Shown: positions 1 through 10,043, counted from the first letter of the stretch. The stretch: DNA of 64,000 nt from Enterococcus sp. DIV2402 (GCF_017426705.2 NZ_CP147251.1:1836501-1900500), one strand, 5' to 3'. The notes: generated by a model from the sequence alone, not told the origin. Translations and numbers: made by a program.

Positions 1-1
1 G

Positions 2-2266
2 CGTAAAGCAGAAGAGTCATTGGATGGTTTGAAGCAAATGATGAGTCAAGAAGCGGTCATTTTAATTGATGGAATGAAGCAAAGTGTTTCAACTGAAGAA
101 TTAGTTCAAGGCGATATAGTGGCATTAAAAGCTGGCGATGTTGTACCAGCAGATCTTCGTTTACTTGAAGTCCATGAGTTATTAATTGAAGAATCCATTT
201 TAACAGGTGAGTCAGAGGCTGCAGAAAAAGCTACCTTGGTATTAACAGAAGAGGCTCCTGCAGGTGATCAAAAAAATATGGCTTTTTCAGGAACCTTGGT
301 TCAAGCAGGTTCGGCACTTGGAATTGTGGTTGAAACGGGTGATACAACAGAAATTGGAAAAATAAATCAAGCGTTACAAGCTGTTAAGCAGCAAACAACG
401 CCTTTAGTGAGAAAGATTCATCAATTGAACCAACAAATTTTCCGAGGCATCATGGTTTTAGTTGTATTTCTCTTATTCTTTACGACATTACACTATGGGA
501 TGGAATGGCAATTAATCTTTTCAGCAATGATTGCATTAATTGTAGCGATGATTCCAGAAGGCTTGCCAGCTGTTTTAACCATGATTTTGTCAATGGGTGT
601 GAAGGAGATGTCTGAAGAAAATGCGATTATTAAGAGTATGCCTTCTGTTGAAACATTAGGTTCCATGACGGTCATTTGTTCAGATAAAACGGGCACTTTA
701 ACTAAAAATGAAATGACGGTAGTCAATATTGCTGCCCAGCATGACGAGCGTATTTTAGAAATTATGAACAACTGTCAGGAATTAAAGTTATCAGATAATC
801 AAAAAACTTCTGAGTTAAAAGGAAATCCGACCGAATTGGCTTTGCTACATTATGTAGAGGAGCAGACTCCCAAAGCAACGTTAAAAACAATTCAAAGCAA
901 AATACCATTTAGCTCTAGTTATAAATATATGGCGACGCTACATCCAGAAGGGGAGCAAGCAATCATTTTTGTCAAAGGAGCACCAGAAGTTTTGCTGGAT
1001 AAAACGAATTTAAGTAAAGAAGAGCGAAATAACTGGCAAGAACAAGCAATGTCCTTTGCCCAACAAGGTCAACGAGTATTAGGGTTCGCCTTTAAAAAAG
1101 TGGCACAGCATCAAGAATTAACCCACGAAGAACTGAAAGAATTAACTTTTGCTGGCTTAGTAGGTATTATTGATCCACCAAAAGAAAGCGCCATTCAAGC
1201 GGTCAAAGAATGTCAAACAGCAGGGATTGCAGTGAAGATGATTACGGGTGATCATAAAGATACTGCTCAAGCAATAGGTAAAGAAATTGGTTTGAAGCAT
1301 ACAGCTGTTGTTTTAGAAGGAATTGAAATTGATCAATTAAGTGAAAAAGAATTAGCAGAGCAAGTACAAAAAGTAGATATCTTTGCTAGAACGACACCTG
1401 AACACAAACTGAGAATTGTAAGTGCGTTACAAGCCAATGGGGAAATCGTTGGTATGACAGGCGATGGTGTAAATGATGCTCCGGCACTAAAAAAAGCCGA
1501 TATAGGAATCGCTATGGGAATTAAAGGAAGCGAAGTCAGTAAACAAGCAGCAGATATGGTATTAGCAGATGATAATTTCCATACAATTGCTAAAGCAGTA
1601 AAAGAAGGACGCAAGATTTTTGATAATTTAAAGAAGACCATTAACTTCTTTTTACCAACTGCGTTAGCTCAAGGTCTAGTGGTAATTTTCGCACTCTTAA
1701 TGAACCATCCCTTGCCGTTGACACCAATTCAAATTTTATGGGTAAACATGGTTACGACTATCACACTTTCATATGCGTTAGGTTTCGAAAAAGCTGGCAA
1801 AGATATTATGAATCGTCCGCCGAGAACTGCTGATGAGAGCATCTTATCTGGCTATAGTTTGTTTAGAGTCATATATGTTTCATTATTAATTATGATTCCA
1901 GCTTACGTTTTGGCTATGCAATTTGAGGGTCAAGCACTACAGCAGACAATTCTATTACAAAATATTGTATTAGCCCAAGCTGTTTACATGATTAATTGTC
2001 GTGAATTAACTAATCCTTCAATTAATAAAGGCTTATTCCAAAATCGACCACTCTTTCTTTCATTAGGAATTTTGACACTTTTACAAGCAACGGTTTTGTT
2101 TGTCCCACTTATGCAACAATGGATTGGAACAACTACCTTAACTAGCAGTCAACACATGATTATTTTTGCGAATGTTGCGTTACTCTTCCTAATTGTTGAA
2201 ATCGAAAAAGCTCTGACGAAACGAATTACGCATCGGCAGAGCCAGATATCCAAGGAGCTTAAGTAA
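2..2266 (+). CDS. P-type cation-transporting ATPase, 5' end outside window
   Basis: The reading frame is open from base 2, so the true start lies upstream and the first TTG at 20 is not a start. This is a P2-type (PacL/Ca-ATPase-like) membrane pump that couples ATP hydrolysis to cation transport. Visible landmarks are the actuator TGES motif, the M4 motif PEGLPAVLT, the phosphorylation site SDKTGTLTKNE, and the hinge motif TGDGVNDAP, followed by four or more C-terminal membrane helices. The M6 motif reads NMVTTITL, where classical Ca2+ pumps have NLVTDG, so the usual Asp ligand is missing and the ion is uncertain. The stop lies one base from the stop of the convergent Mga-like gene, with no terminator between. 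Family is sure; substrate is not. Confidence 0.9.
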   Translation, partial: RKAEESLDGLKQMMSQEAVILIDGMKQSVSTEELVQGDIVALKAGDVVPADLRLLEVHELLIEESILTGESEAAEKATLVLTEEAPAGDQKNMAFSGTLVQAGSALGIVVETGDTTEIGKINQALQAVKQQTTPLVRKIHQLNQQIFRGIMVLVVFLLFFTTLHYGMEWQLIFSAMIALIVAMIPEGLPAVLTMILSMGVKEMSEENAIIKSMPSVETLGSMTVICSDKTGTLTKNEMTVVNIAAQHDERILEIMNNCQELKLSDNQKTSELKGNPTELALLHYVEEQTPKATLKTIQSKIPFSSSYKYMATLHPEGEQAIIFVKGAPEVLLDKTNLSKEERNNWQEQAMSFAQQGQRVLGFAFKKVAQHQELTHEELKELTFAGLVGIIDPPKESAIQAVKECQTAGIAVKMITGDHKDTAQAIGKEIGLKHTAVVLEGIEIDQLSEKELAEQVQKVDIFARTTPEHKLRIVSALQANGEIVGMTGDGVNDAPALKKADIGIAMGIKGSEVSKQAADMVLADDNFHTIAKAVKEGRKIFDNLKKTINFFLPTALAQGLVVIFALLMNHPLPLTPIQILWVNMVTTITLSYALGFEKAGKDIMNRPPRTADESILSGYSLFRVIYVSLLIMIPAYVLAMQFEGQALQQTILLQNIVLAQAVYMINCRELTNPSINKGLFQNRPLFLSLGILTLLQATVLFVPLMQQWIGTTTLTSSQHMIIFANVALLFLIVEIEKALTKRITHRQSQISKELK

Positions 2267-2267
2267 A

Positions 2268-3701
2268 CTATAAATAGTGTTCTAAAGTGAGCTCGGTTAA
2301 TTGCCGTAGCTCATTTTTTGTGGGTATGGTTGAAATGTAGAGATGTTTTACAGGAACAAAGTCTAAAGGAACATTCGAAACAATAATATCCTGTTTTTCA
2401 AATAGTGTTTGTTCTATTTGTGAAACTTCCAGATTTGTTAGGTGCACTCTACGACCTAGCAAATCGGTTAATTCTTGTTGTAAAAAAGCTTTCCATGCAG
2501 GTTCGCCTTGAAAAATAAAATAGACGGTCATCATTTGTGGTTGATTAGCAAACAAAGCTTGTTGTTCTAACAATGAAATGAGATTCAATAAATACGTAGG
2601 GTCATCTAATTGAATAATTGGCTGAAGAATGGGTAAAATTTCAGCATCACTTTGATAACGTTCACTGTCTTTTCGTTCTGTAAGTAATTCATGGTATTCT
2701 AATTGGAATTGTTCAGATAACCATGTTGATTCACTATATTTTAATAGAAGTAGTAATAGATTTTCTGCTAATGAGGATTGTTGTAAAGAAATCTGCGTTT
2801 GCTTGGTCACTTGCTCGGTGAGTTTATCAGCCACTGCCATTAATACAGGATAATGTTTGGCTAGTGCAATCGCGTCACCAAAAGAATTATTATAATTCCA
2901 GCTTTCTAGAAAACAAAAAAAAGCAAAAAAACTTTCATCTTCACGTAGATAAATACCTTCTTTTTCGTATAAATCCTTTAAGGGTTGCTTATACAGTTGG
3001 TACAAATAATCGTCTTCTTCAAAAGGAAACTTGTCAATTCGACAATTGACTTTCATTCGAATCGTGTTAATAAAAAACCAACATGTGCCAAAAATATGCT
3101 CTGTTTCAACGGCTAAAGAAGATTGATTTATCTGCTTTAAATAATGATAATAATGTTCTTCATGAATAGCATAATTTTCAAAAAAATAATTATTATGAGT
3201 AAAAGGTAATAACAACCGATGAAAAAAGATTCGAATCGCACTTTCATTCCCTAAAAGCTGTGCAGTTTTTGTTGTTAGCTTAATTTTAATATGATAGGTC
3301 TGTAAATAGCGATTCATCTTATTTGTATGTCGTCGAAGTGTTTCCAAAGAAAGCCCATTTTCTTGGAGAAAGTTTGCTGTAGTTAATTCCTTAGTAAAAA
3401 AAAGAGCTTTGATAAATTGAACACTAATCGATTGTGGCAAAAATAAGGTCCATAAATCATTAGTTAATTGTCTTTTTTTGTTTATTAATTGAATACCTTG
3501 GCTACTCGAATCAATTTGCCAGCCATTGGGTAATTGTTCTCGAATCAGTTGTAAATCAGAAAAAATTGTACGTTCAGTGGTTTTGATTTGTCGCGCTAGC
3601 TCTTTAACAGTAATGTTGGGATGATTGAGTAATTGCTCCAATAAGGAAACTTGGCGCTGAATATCTTTTTCAGTAATAATCTTTTTGACTAATGAATACA
3701 C
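2268..3701 (-). CDS. Mga-like helix-turn-helix transcriptional regulator
   Basis: A 477-residue cytoplasmic DNA-binding regulator. Residues about 10-70 form a winged helix-turn-helix of the HTH_Mga/DeoR-like type (VKELARQIKTTERTIFSDL), followed by a long Mga-type middle region that in the family resembles PTS regulation domains. The C-terminal part could be EIIB-like but no active-site Cys is evident. It converges on the P-type ATPase with one base between stops. Its target is not shown by context. Mga-family proteins control virulence and sugar genes in streptococci and enterococci; a role here is inference. Confidence 0.75.
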   Translation of the reverse strand: MYSLVKKIITEKDIQRQVSLLEQLLNHPNITVKELARQIKTTERTIFSDLQLIREQLPNGWQIDSSSQGIQLINKKRQLTNDLWTLFLPQSISVQFIKALFFTKELTTANFLQENGLSLETLRRHTNKMNRYLQTYHIKIKLTTKTAQLLGNESAIRIFFHRLLLPFTHNNYFFENYAIHEEHYYHYLKQINQSSLAVETEHIFGTCWFFINTIRMKVNCRIDKFPFEEDDYLYQLYKQPLKDLYEKEGIYLREDESFFAFFCFLESWNYNNSFGDAIALAKHYPVLMAVADKLTEQVTKQTQISLQQSSLAENLLLLLLKYSESTWLSEQFQLEYHELLTERKDSERYQSDAEILPILQPIIQLDDPTYLLNLISLLEQQALFANQPQMMTVYFIFQGEPAWKAFLQQELTDLLGRRVHLTNLEVSQIEQTLFEKQDIIVSNVPLDFVPVKHLYISTIPTKNELRQLTELTLEHYL

Positions 3702-3852
3702 AGATACACATCCTTTCTACTGTAAGCATACGGCTCTTTTTAAAAAGGGTCAATTCATAACTAAAACGAGAGGTTATTAGCTTTGAAACTTTTAAAAGAC
3801 TCTAAATATAGATGGGATTCTATATAAAAGGAAGGGAATTTAAATCCATCGC

Positions 3853-3876
3853 AAAAAAACTTTTAAAAGTTTTTTA
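3853..3876 (-). terminator. AT-rich hairpin after the XRE regulator gene
   Basis: Self-complementary run AAAAAACTTTT/AAAAGTTTTTT sits about 40 bases past the stop of the leftward XRE gene and, read on the minus strand, ends in a T run. It probably terminates that gene. The rest of 3702-3913 holds only the leader of the Mga-like gene. Confidence 0.5.
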
Positions 3877-3913
3877 GAAGGGTCTAACTATCAAAAAAAC
3901 GAATCCGTCTGTT

Positions 3914-4675
3914 TTAATGGTTATTGGGAAGATTTTTCAATTCATTCCAATCTAAAATTTTGTCAGACCATAATTCCAATTGATGTAGTTTTTCTGAATC
4001 GACTTTTCTTCTGCTCATTAAATAAATGTCTTTACCGCTATTTAATCGAGGGGTAGTTAAATTTTTTCTTTCGGACTGGATATAAATAATGGATTCTTTT
4101 TTTCCACCAACTAGTGACCAATTGCCACCACCTAATAAAATTTGCAAGCTATGATCATTTGATATATTAACAAAGCCTGTATATTTTGTAAGGTTTACGA
4201 AAGGTTTGGCTGTTTTAAAATGGATTTTATATTCGACATCTTCAGGTAGGGTCCACGTTTCGTTTGTCTCAGAATTTATGATGGTTTCTTTTGGTAATAT
4301 TATTTTTTCTACTTTGGTTATCTCGATATCAGATGCTTGCAAAAATGGTTGGTCAATGAGTACAAAGAAAATAAATCCTCCAAGCATAACACCTACTAAA
4401 ACCAAGCCGAGAATAATACTAGTTAATTTAATGCGCTTTTTTAACTTCGTATCAAAATTTAATTCATCAAGCATTTTGGTATCTTCTTTCAACAAGTAAT
4501 CTAGTGGTAATTCAAACCATTCACTCATTTTAACAACTTGATCTAAATCAGGATAACTTTTACCATTCTCCCATTTGGATACGAGCTGTCTGGTAACAAA
4601 AAATTCTTGAGCCAATTGCTCTTGTGTCAGGTCTCGCTTTAAGCGTTCGTCTTTAATAATTTTTCCGATTTTCAT
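3914..4675 (-). CDS. XRE-family regulator with single membrane anchor
   Basis: A 253-residue protein with an N-terminal Cro/CI-type HTH at about residues 5-60 (LTQEQLAQEFFVTRQLVSKW), a charged linker, one hydrophobic membrane segment at about 83-110, and a C-terminal domain predicted outside the cell. The architecture suggests a membrane-tethered transcription factor that could respond to an external signal. It is divergent from the 4851 membrane protein, sharing a 175-base intergenic promoter region. I do not recognise the outer domain. The DNA-binding call is firm and the signal is unknown. Confidence 0.75.
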   Translation of the reverse strand: MKIGKIIKDERLKRDLTQEQLAQEFFVTRQLVSKWENGKSYPDLDQVVKMSEWFELPLDYLLKEDTKMLDELNFDTKLKKRIKLTSIILGLVLVGVMLGGFIFFVLIDQPFLQASDIEITKVEKIILPKETIINSETNETWTLPEDVEYKIHFKTAKPFVNLTKYTGFVNISNDHSLQILLGGGNWSLVGGKKESIIYIQSERKNLTTPRLNSGKDIYLMSRRKVDSEKLHQLELWSDKILDWNELKNLPNNH

Positions 4676-4850
4676 TTCTTCACCTAGCTATTATTTTCTC
4701 CTTTTAAGTATAGCAAACTCCTATTTTTTTCTCGCTAAATTTGAGTATTTTTCCTCGCAACAATATCGAACATGTTGATTTAATAGGATGTTTCCTTTTA
4801 TTGCTTTATAAATAATTGGCATTCACCTAAGCTTTGTTCGAGGTGATAGA

Positions 4851-6539
4851 ATGAACTTTTTTTTGAAAAATAGGCGATTAATTGGCTATCTAGGTGCTAT
4901 TTGTTTATTATTTGGGCCCCAGATATTTTCGCAACAAGTTATATTAGGTTCAGATAGTCTTTTTCATTTTAATCGCTTTTATGATACTGCGATGCAAATG
5001 AAAGAACAAAATTGGCAGTATTTTATTTCGATGTATGGATTTCATGAATCAGGAAGAATTGTCAATGCGTTATATGGTCCGCTGATTGCGTACTTTCAGG
5101 GAGGCTTATTATTACTAACTGGAACATGGTTTCGTTATCAGCTTAGTAGTAATTTGTTGCTTGCTTTTTTGGCTTTTTTTTCAATGAATCAATTGTTAAA
5201 GCACTACCAAATTGATCAATACTTTCGTTACCCAATTAGTTTCTTTTTTGTGACGACCTATGCTATTCAATATTGGGTCCTTCGGCAAGGGTTTAGCAGT
5301 TGGGGGATAGCGTTATTGCCAATATGTTTAATTCCGATGAAAGAATTAATTGATAAGCGACGTTTGCCAATTGTAACAGTCGGATTGAGTGTAGCTGCCA
5401 TGGTTCAGACACATTTGTTTACGAGCTTACTGTTAGTTAGCATCTATTTTCTAGTATTTATCTATGTATGGATAATGTCTAATCAGAAAATAATGTTATT
5501 CAAACAGCTAGCAAGTAGCATGATTGTGTGTGGCATTTTTTCAATGAATATTTGGTTGGTGCTGTATCAGCTCTATACTGATAATCAATTGGTTGCACCT
5601 TTTGTTAATAAAGAAATATATTTGAGTACTATCAATTATCAAAGTGCTTACTGGTTGTTGACCCCGATAAGCTTTTTGGGCGTGATATTTTGGCTAATCA
5701 AAGAAACAAGCGTGTATCGAAAAAAATTACCGAAACCGACCTTGTTTATTGGAGGTATTTCTTTAGTATATTTGCTTTTCTCCACTAATTTGATTCCTTG
5801 GAAACTACTTTCTGAGCAATCATTTAAAATCATTGAACTCATTCAATTTCCGTTTCGCTTTTTTATGCCGTTTATCGTTTTATGTGGTCTTTATTGGGGA
5901 TTAATCCAGCAAAAAACACAAAAAAGGAATAAAAAAGTTGAAAAAGGCGTAGTAATTATTAGTATAATACAGACGATTTTGGTGAGTAGTTTTCACTTAT
6001 TTATGCAGTATCAACAATCGCCAGCAACTTATTTAGGAAAACATGCCCGATTCACAGGAGCAGTGGTAGAAGAGGTGGTCGATAGTTTCCATTCCCATAA
6101 TCTATCCGAATTGTTACAATTGGTTAACAAGTCTACGCCAGATTATGTTCCCATTTATCAAAAAACTGCTGACAATAAGTATGAACTGTATCGCCAAGAA
6201 ATCATTGAAGCAAAAGGGTTTGATAAAAAGGTAAAGGATAGAAAATTAATTATTGAATGGTTTGCTTTGGAAGAAGAAACTATGGTTCCGATTGTCGCTT
6301 ATAAGGGAACCGAACTAAACTTTAACCAAACAAAGTTAGAAATAGCAGATGTAACATTCAGCCCAATTGGTGCCCCAATTCTTCTTTCTCAAAAAGGCCT
6401 CAATCATTTAGAAGTAACTTATCCAGCTACTAAAAACTATAACTATTTATTTATAGTAGTGGTTGTTTTGTGGTTGGGCGTAGGAGGTTATCTAGGTGTT
6501 GAAAAGCTTAGAAAAATGTATGTTGGAAGAAGTGATTAG
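4851..6539 (+). CDS. Polytopic GT-C-like / YfhO-type membrane protein
   Basis: A 562-residue integral membrane protein with about ten or more hydrophobic helices and a C-terminal extracytoplasmic region of about 140 residues before a last helix. The first loop carries GSDSLFHFNRFYD, an acidic/His motif in the place where GT-C glycosyltransferases and the 6-pyruvoyl-tetrahydropterin-synthase-related membrane proteins have their catalytic acidic residue. It may therefore transfer a lipid-linked sugar to a cell-surface polymer. The start follows GAGGTGAT at good spacing. The gene is followed closely by the 6569 gene, probably co-transcribed. No specific substrate can be named. Confidence 0.6.
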   Translation: MNFFLKNRRLIGYLGAICLLFGPQIFSQQVILGSDSLFHFNRFYDTAMQMKEQNWQYFISMYGFHESGRIVNALYGPLIAYFQGGLLLLTGTWFRYQLSSNLLLAFLAFFSMNQLLKHYQIDQYFRYPISFFFVTTYAIQYWVLRQGFSSWGIALLPICLIPMKELIDKRRLPIVTVGLSVAAMVQTHLFTSLLLVSIYFLVFIYVWIMSNQKIMLFKQLASSMIVCGIFSMNIWLVLYQLYTDNQLVAPFVNKEIYLSTINYQSAYWLLTPISFLGVIFWLIKETSVYRKKLPKPTLFIGGISLVYLLFSTNLIPWKLLSEQSFKIIELIQFPFRFFMPFIVLCGLYWGLIQQKTQKRNKKVEKGVVIISIIQTILVSSFHLFMQYQQSPATYLGKHARFTGAVVEEVVDSFHSHNLSELLQLVNKSTPDYVPIYQKTADNKYELYRQEIIEAKGFDKKVKDRKLIIEWFALEEETMVPIVAYKGTELNFNQTKLEIADVTFSPIGAPILLSQKGLNHLEVTYPATKNYNYLFIVVVVLWLGVGGYLGVEKLRKMYVGRSD

Positions 6540-6568
6540 CTGATACTATCAAAGAGAGGTGCAAAAAA

Positions 6569-6949
6569 ATGTCAAATACTATCTATCAAATAACAACTAA
6601 TCCAAGACAGGAAAGTCAATTATTAGTCAATCCTAAACTGTTTGAAGATGAGAAGGGAAGAGTTGCAGCAGTGGCTATTCCCATAAATTGTATTCAAACA
6701 GGGATGTATCATCACTTGGAAGACATTAAATATTTCATGCTAAAAGCAGCCTTTATCTTTACTTTAGGAAATTTAGACGAAACGAGTTATTTTGAATTAG
6801 GAATCGCAAGTGCTTTAAAGAAAAAAATTTATGTTGTTTCAAAAAATAAAAAACTTTCAGCAACTGATTTAAAACTTTATATGAGTGATATCGATATAAA
6901 ATTCATCAGTCCAGATGCGTTTATTGAATTACTTAATACAATCGAATAA
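6569..6949 (+). CDS. Small nucleoside 2-deoxyribosyltransferase-like protein
   Basis: A 126-residue soluble protein starting 30 bases after the membrane protein, behind an AGAGAGGTG ribosome site. The segment YFELGIASALKKKIYVVS resembles the substrate-binding stretch of the nucleoside 2-deoxyribosyltransferase / TIR-like Rossmann fold, where the Glu is catalytic in the enzymes. The N-terminal 50 residues do not match a domain I know. Function is not established; it could be a degraded or specialised nucleotide-binding protein. Confidence 0.4.
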   Translation: MSNTIYQITTNPRQESQLLVNPKLFEDEKGRVAAVAIPINCIQTGMYHHLEDIKYFMLKAAFIFTLGNLDETSYFELGIASALKKKIYVVSKNKKLSATDLKLYMSDIDIKFISPDAFIELLNTIE

Positions 6950-6952
6950 GCA

Positions 6953-6992
6953 AAAGCAACCATAGCTAGTTCGCAGAGCTATGGCTTGTTTG
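6953..6992 (+). terminator. Rho-independent terminator after 6949
   Basis: Stem CCATAGCT/AGAGCTATGG with flanking AAGC/CTTG pairs and a short T run follows the stop directly. It separates the small deoxyribosyltransferase-like gene from the YfcC gene. A TATAAT at 7065-7070 probably belongs to the next promoter. Confidence 0.65.
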
Positions 6993-7118
6993 TTAAGGCA
7001 ACGCTTATTTTTCCCTGAATCTAAAACTTCTTTAATACAAGCTTTCAATCTTGAGTATTTAATGTATAATGTTATTCGTTTATGATTATTTATTCATAGA
7101 ATATGTAGGAGGATTAGG

Positions 7119-8840
7119 ATGAAGAAAGGCAAAACAGATTTAACAAAACTAAAAACACCGCATACATATGTCATTATTTTTTGTGTCGTTATTTTTGCAT
7201 GGTTGCTCACGTTTTTAGTTCCTGCTGGGAAATTCAGCACAAAAGAAATTCAATATGAGGATGCGAGTGGCGGTGTAGCTTCGAGAACCGTTTTAGAACA
7301 GGACTCTTTTCGGTATGCGTATAATTTAGACACTCAATTTGTATTTGACCAACTAGAAGAATTAGTGGATAATCCTGAAGCTTTAGATACATTAGGTGTA
7401 GAAAAAGAGCAATTAGAAGCTGTTTTAACGGAAGGTGAAAAAAATCTTTCGCAAGAAAAACTAGACGAGATTGCTTTAACAGATGATGTACTTTATGAAG
7501 AATATGGCGATGCGATTTATGACACTTCTGAAAAGTTGCATAAAACAGCTAAAATTTGGGGAACCGACGATTTTGGTGGATTTGGTTTCTTGAATTTTAT
7601 CTTTGAAGGGTTAGTGTCAGGTGATAAATATGGTTCGGCAGTTGGAATTGTTGCATTAATTTTAGTAGTTGGTGGAGCATTTGGGATTATCATGCGAACG
7701 GGAGCGATTGACGCAGGGATTTATGCGTTTATCAATCGCACAAAAGGATTAGAACGATTAGCTTTGCCGTTATTATTCTTTGCGTTTTCATTTGGTGGTG
7801 CTACATTCGGGATGGCCGAAGAAGTTATTCCCTTCTCGATGATTATGGTGCCATTTGTGATTGCTTTAGGATATGATTCGATTGTCGCTGTCACTGTGAC
7901 TTACGTTGCTTCACAAGTCGGAAATGCAACTTCTTGGATGAGTCCATTTAGTGTTGCGGTAGCACAAGGAATTGCAGGAATACCTGTTTTATCTGGTGCC
8001 ACTTTCCGTTTGATTATGTGGGGTGTAGTGACCGCTTTAGCTGCGGCTTACTTGATGGTTTATGCTGAAAAAATTCGTAAAAATCCAGAGTCTTCAATTG
8101 TTTATAAGTCAGATGCGTATTTTCGCAAACACATTGAAAATAATGTGAATGAAAGTAATGAATTTAAATTAGGACACAAGGTGATTTTACTTGAAATGTT
8201 AGTTGTTTTAATTTGGATTGTTTGGGGTGTCACACAAAAAGGCTATTACATTCCAGAAATTGCTTCTCAATTCTTTGTGATGGGTTTATTAGCAGGTATT
8301 TTTGCTGTAATTTTCAAAGTAAACGATATGGGCATCAATGATATTGCGACCTCTTTCCAAAGTGGTGCAGCAGATTTAGCTGGTACAGCAGTGGTTGTAG
8401 GGATGGCAAAAGGAATTTTATTAGTGTTAGGTGGAGCAGATGCAAGTCAATATTCTACTTTGAATACTGTTCTTCATAGTATTGGTTCTGCATTAACAGG
8501 TGTTCCGGCAGTTGTTGGAGCATGGGCTATGTACATTTTCCAAAGTTTATTTAACTTAGTTGTTACTTCAAACTCTGGTCAAGCAGCCTTAACTATGCCG
8601 ATTATGGCACCTTTAGCGGATTTATTAGGAATTTCTCGACAAATTGCTGTATTAGCGTATCAATTAGGTTCAGGATTTATGGATGCTTTTACTCCTGTTT
8701 CTGCAAGTTTAATTGGTGTGTTAGGAGTTGCACGTATTGATTGGATTAAATGGGCAAAATTCCAAATCAAGATGCAAGGATTTTTATTTATCTTAGGTTC
8801 AATTTTCATTGTGATTGCTGTTATGATTGGTTTACAGTAA
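7119..8840 (+). CDS. YfcC-family (DcuC-like) carboxylate/peptide carrier
   Basis: A 573-residue membrane carrier of the YfcC / C4-dicarboxylate anaerobic carrier superfamily with about 12 helices. The N-terminal signature PHTYVIIF...VPAGKF is typical, and there is a large extracytoplasmic insertion at about residues 40-150. The start lies behind TAGGAGGATTAGG. The isoaspartyl dipeptidase gene begins 13 bases after the stop, so the carrier may bring in isoaspartyl dipeptides or related acidic compounds. The family also carries basic amino acids and dicarboxylates, so the substrate is inference from the neighbour. Confidence 0.8.
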   Translation: MKKGKTDLTKLKTPHTYVIIFCVVIFAWLLTFLVPAGKFSTKEIQYEDASGGVASRTVLEQDSFRYAYNLDTQFVFDQLEELVDNPEALDTLGVEKEQLEAVLTEGEKNLSQEKLDEIALTDDVLYEEYGDAIYDTSEKLHKTAKIWGTDDFGGFGFLNFIFEGLVSGDKYGSAVGIVALILVVGGAFGIIMRTGAIDAGIYAFINRTKGLERLALPLLFFAFSFGGATFGMAEEVIPFSMIMVPFVIALGYDSIVAVTVTYVASQVGNATSWMSPFSVAVAQGIAGIPVLSGATFRLIMWGVVTALAAAYLMVYAEKIRKNPESSIVYKSDAYFRKHIENNVNESNEFKLGHKVILLEMLVVLIWIVWGVTQKGYYIPEIASQFFVMGLLAGIFAVIFKVNDMGINDIATSFQSGAADLAGTAVVVGMAKGILLVLGGADASQYSTLNTVLHSIGSALTGVPAVVGAWAMYIFQSLFNLVVTSNSGQAALTMPIMAPLADLLGISRQIAVLAYQLGSGFMDAFTPVSASLIGVLGVARIDWIKWAKFQIKMQGFLFILGSIFIVIAVMIGLQ

Positions 8841-8853
8841 GGAGGATTTTTGT

Positions 8854-10041
8854 ATGTTGAAAATTATACGTCAAGCGCACGTATATGCACCCGATGATTT
8901 AGGAATCAAAGACGTGCTTTATACAGAAAATAAAATTTTAGCAATAGATAATCAGATTGATTTGCAAGTCACTGGTTGCAAAGTAGAAGAAATCGATGGT
9001 CGTAACAAGATCTTGACTCCAGGTTTTATTGACGGACATTTTCACATTTTAGGTGGCGGTGGTGAAGGTGGGTTTCAAAACCGGACACCAGAAGTCACTT
9101 TAACACAATTGACGACAGCCGGAGTCACTTCAGTTGTTGGGTGTCTAGGAACCGATGGTGAAGGACGCGACATGACCGCTTTAATCAGCAAAGCACGCGG
9201 TTTGGAAGCAGAAGGGATTTCGACTTACGTTTATGTCGGTTCTTATCGTTTGCCTGTTAAAACCGTGACGGGCTCAATTATTAAAGACTTTTTAACAATT
9301 GACAAAATTATTGGGATTGGCGAAATTGCTATTTCTGATCATCGCTCTTCACAGCCTTCTTTTGAAGAATTTACTCGTGCCGCAGCCGACGCTCGTGTTG
9401 GTGGCATGCTTTCAGGAAAAGCAGGGATTATTAATGTTCATTTAGGTGATGGAAAAGATCGATTGAAGCTTATTGAAGAAACCGTGAATCATACAGAAAT
9501 TCCAATGAGCCAGTTTTGGCCAACTCATGCCAATCGGACACCGGAAGTATTTGAGGCTTGTGTAGCTTATGCCAAGCGTGGAGGCTACATTGACTTTACT
9601 GGTAGTGAAAATCCTGATTTTTGGGAAGAAACCGATGGCGAAGTTCGCTTTAGCAAAGGATTGAAACGTCTATTAGACGAAGGTGTTTCTAATGATCGTT
9701 TTACAATGACTTCAGATGGTCAGGGTAGTTTACCTTATTTCAACGAAAAACGGGAATTTATTGGTTTAGGTGTTGGGAGTTCTCAGTCACTTTTAATTAA
9801 TATTCAAGAAGCAGTTTTAAAAGAAAATATTCCATTAGAAATCGCAATTCGTGCCATTACAAAAAATCCAGCAGATATTTTGAAATTGGAGAATAAAGGA
9901 CACATCACAATAGGAAAAGATGCTGATTTTTGCTTACTTAACCAAGACTTAGCTATTGATACAGTTATTGCTAGGGGGCAAACTATGGTTCAAAACAAAG
10001 AAGTTTTAGTTTATGGTACTTTCGAAAAAAATTTCAATTAA
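8854..10041 (+). CDS. iadA: Isoaspartyl (beta-aspartyl) dipeptidase
   Basis: A 395-residue amidohydrolase that cleaves beta-aspartyl dipeptides arising from damaged proteins. It carries the binuclear-metal motif GHFHILGGGGEGG near residue 65, the bridging-ligand region GIGEIAISDHRSS, His ligands in NVHLGDG and WPTHANRT, and the catalytic Asp in TMTSDGQGS. I chose the ATG at 8854 because AAGGAGGA sits at ideal spacing; an earlier in-frame start would overlap the carrier gene. It forms a two-gene operon with the YfcC carrier and ends at a strong terminator. Family identity is high confidence. Confidence 0.92.
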   Translation: MLKIIRQAHVYAPDDLGIKDVLYTENKILAIDNQIDLQVTGCKVEEIDGRNKILTPGFIDGHFHILGGGGEGGFQNRTPEVTLTQLTTAGVTSVVGCLGTDGEGRDMTALISKARGLEAEGISTYVYVGSYRLPVKTVTGSIIKDFLTIDKIIGIGEIAISDHRSSQPSFEEFTRAAADARVGGMLSGKAGIINVHLGDGKDRLKLIEETVNHTEIPMSQFWPTHANRTPEVFEACVAYAKRGGYIDFTGSENPDFWEETDGEVRFSKGLKRLLDEGVSNDRFTMTSDGQGSLPYFNEKREFIGLGVGSSQSLLINIQEAVLKENIPLEIAIRAITKNPADILKLENKGHITIGKDADFCLLNQDLAIDTVIARGQTMVQNKEVLVYGTFEKNFN

Positions 10042-10043
10042 GT

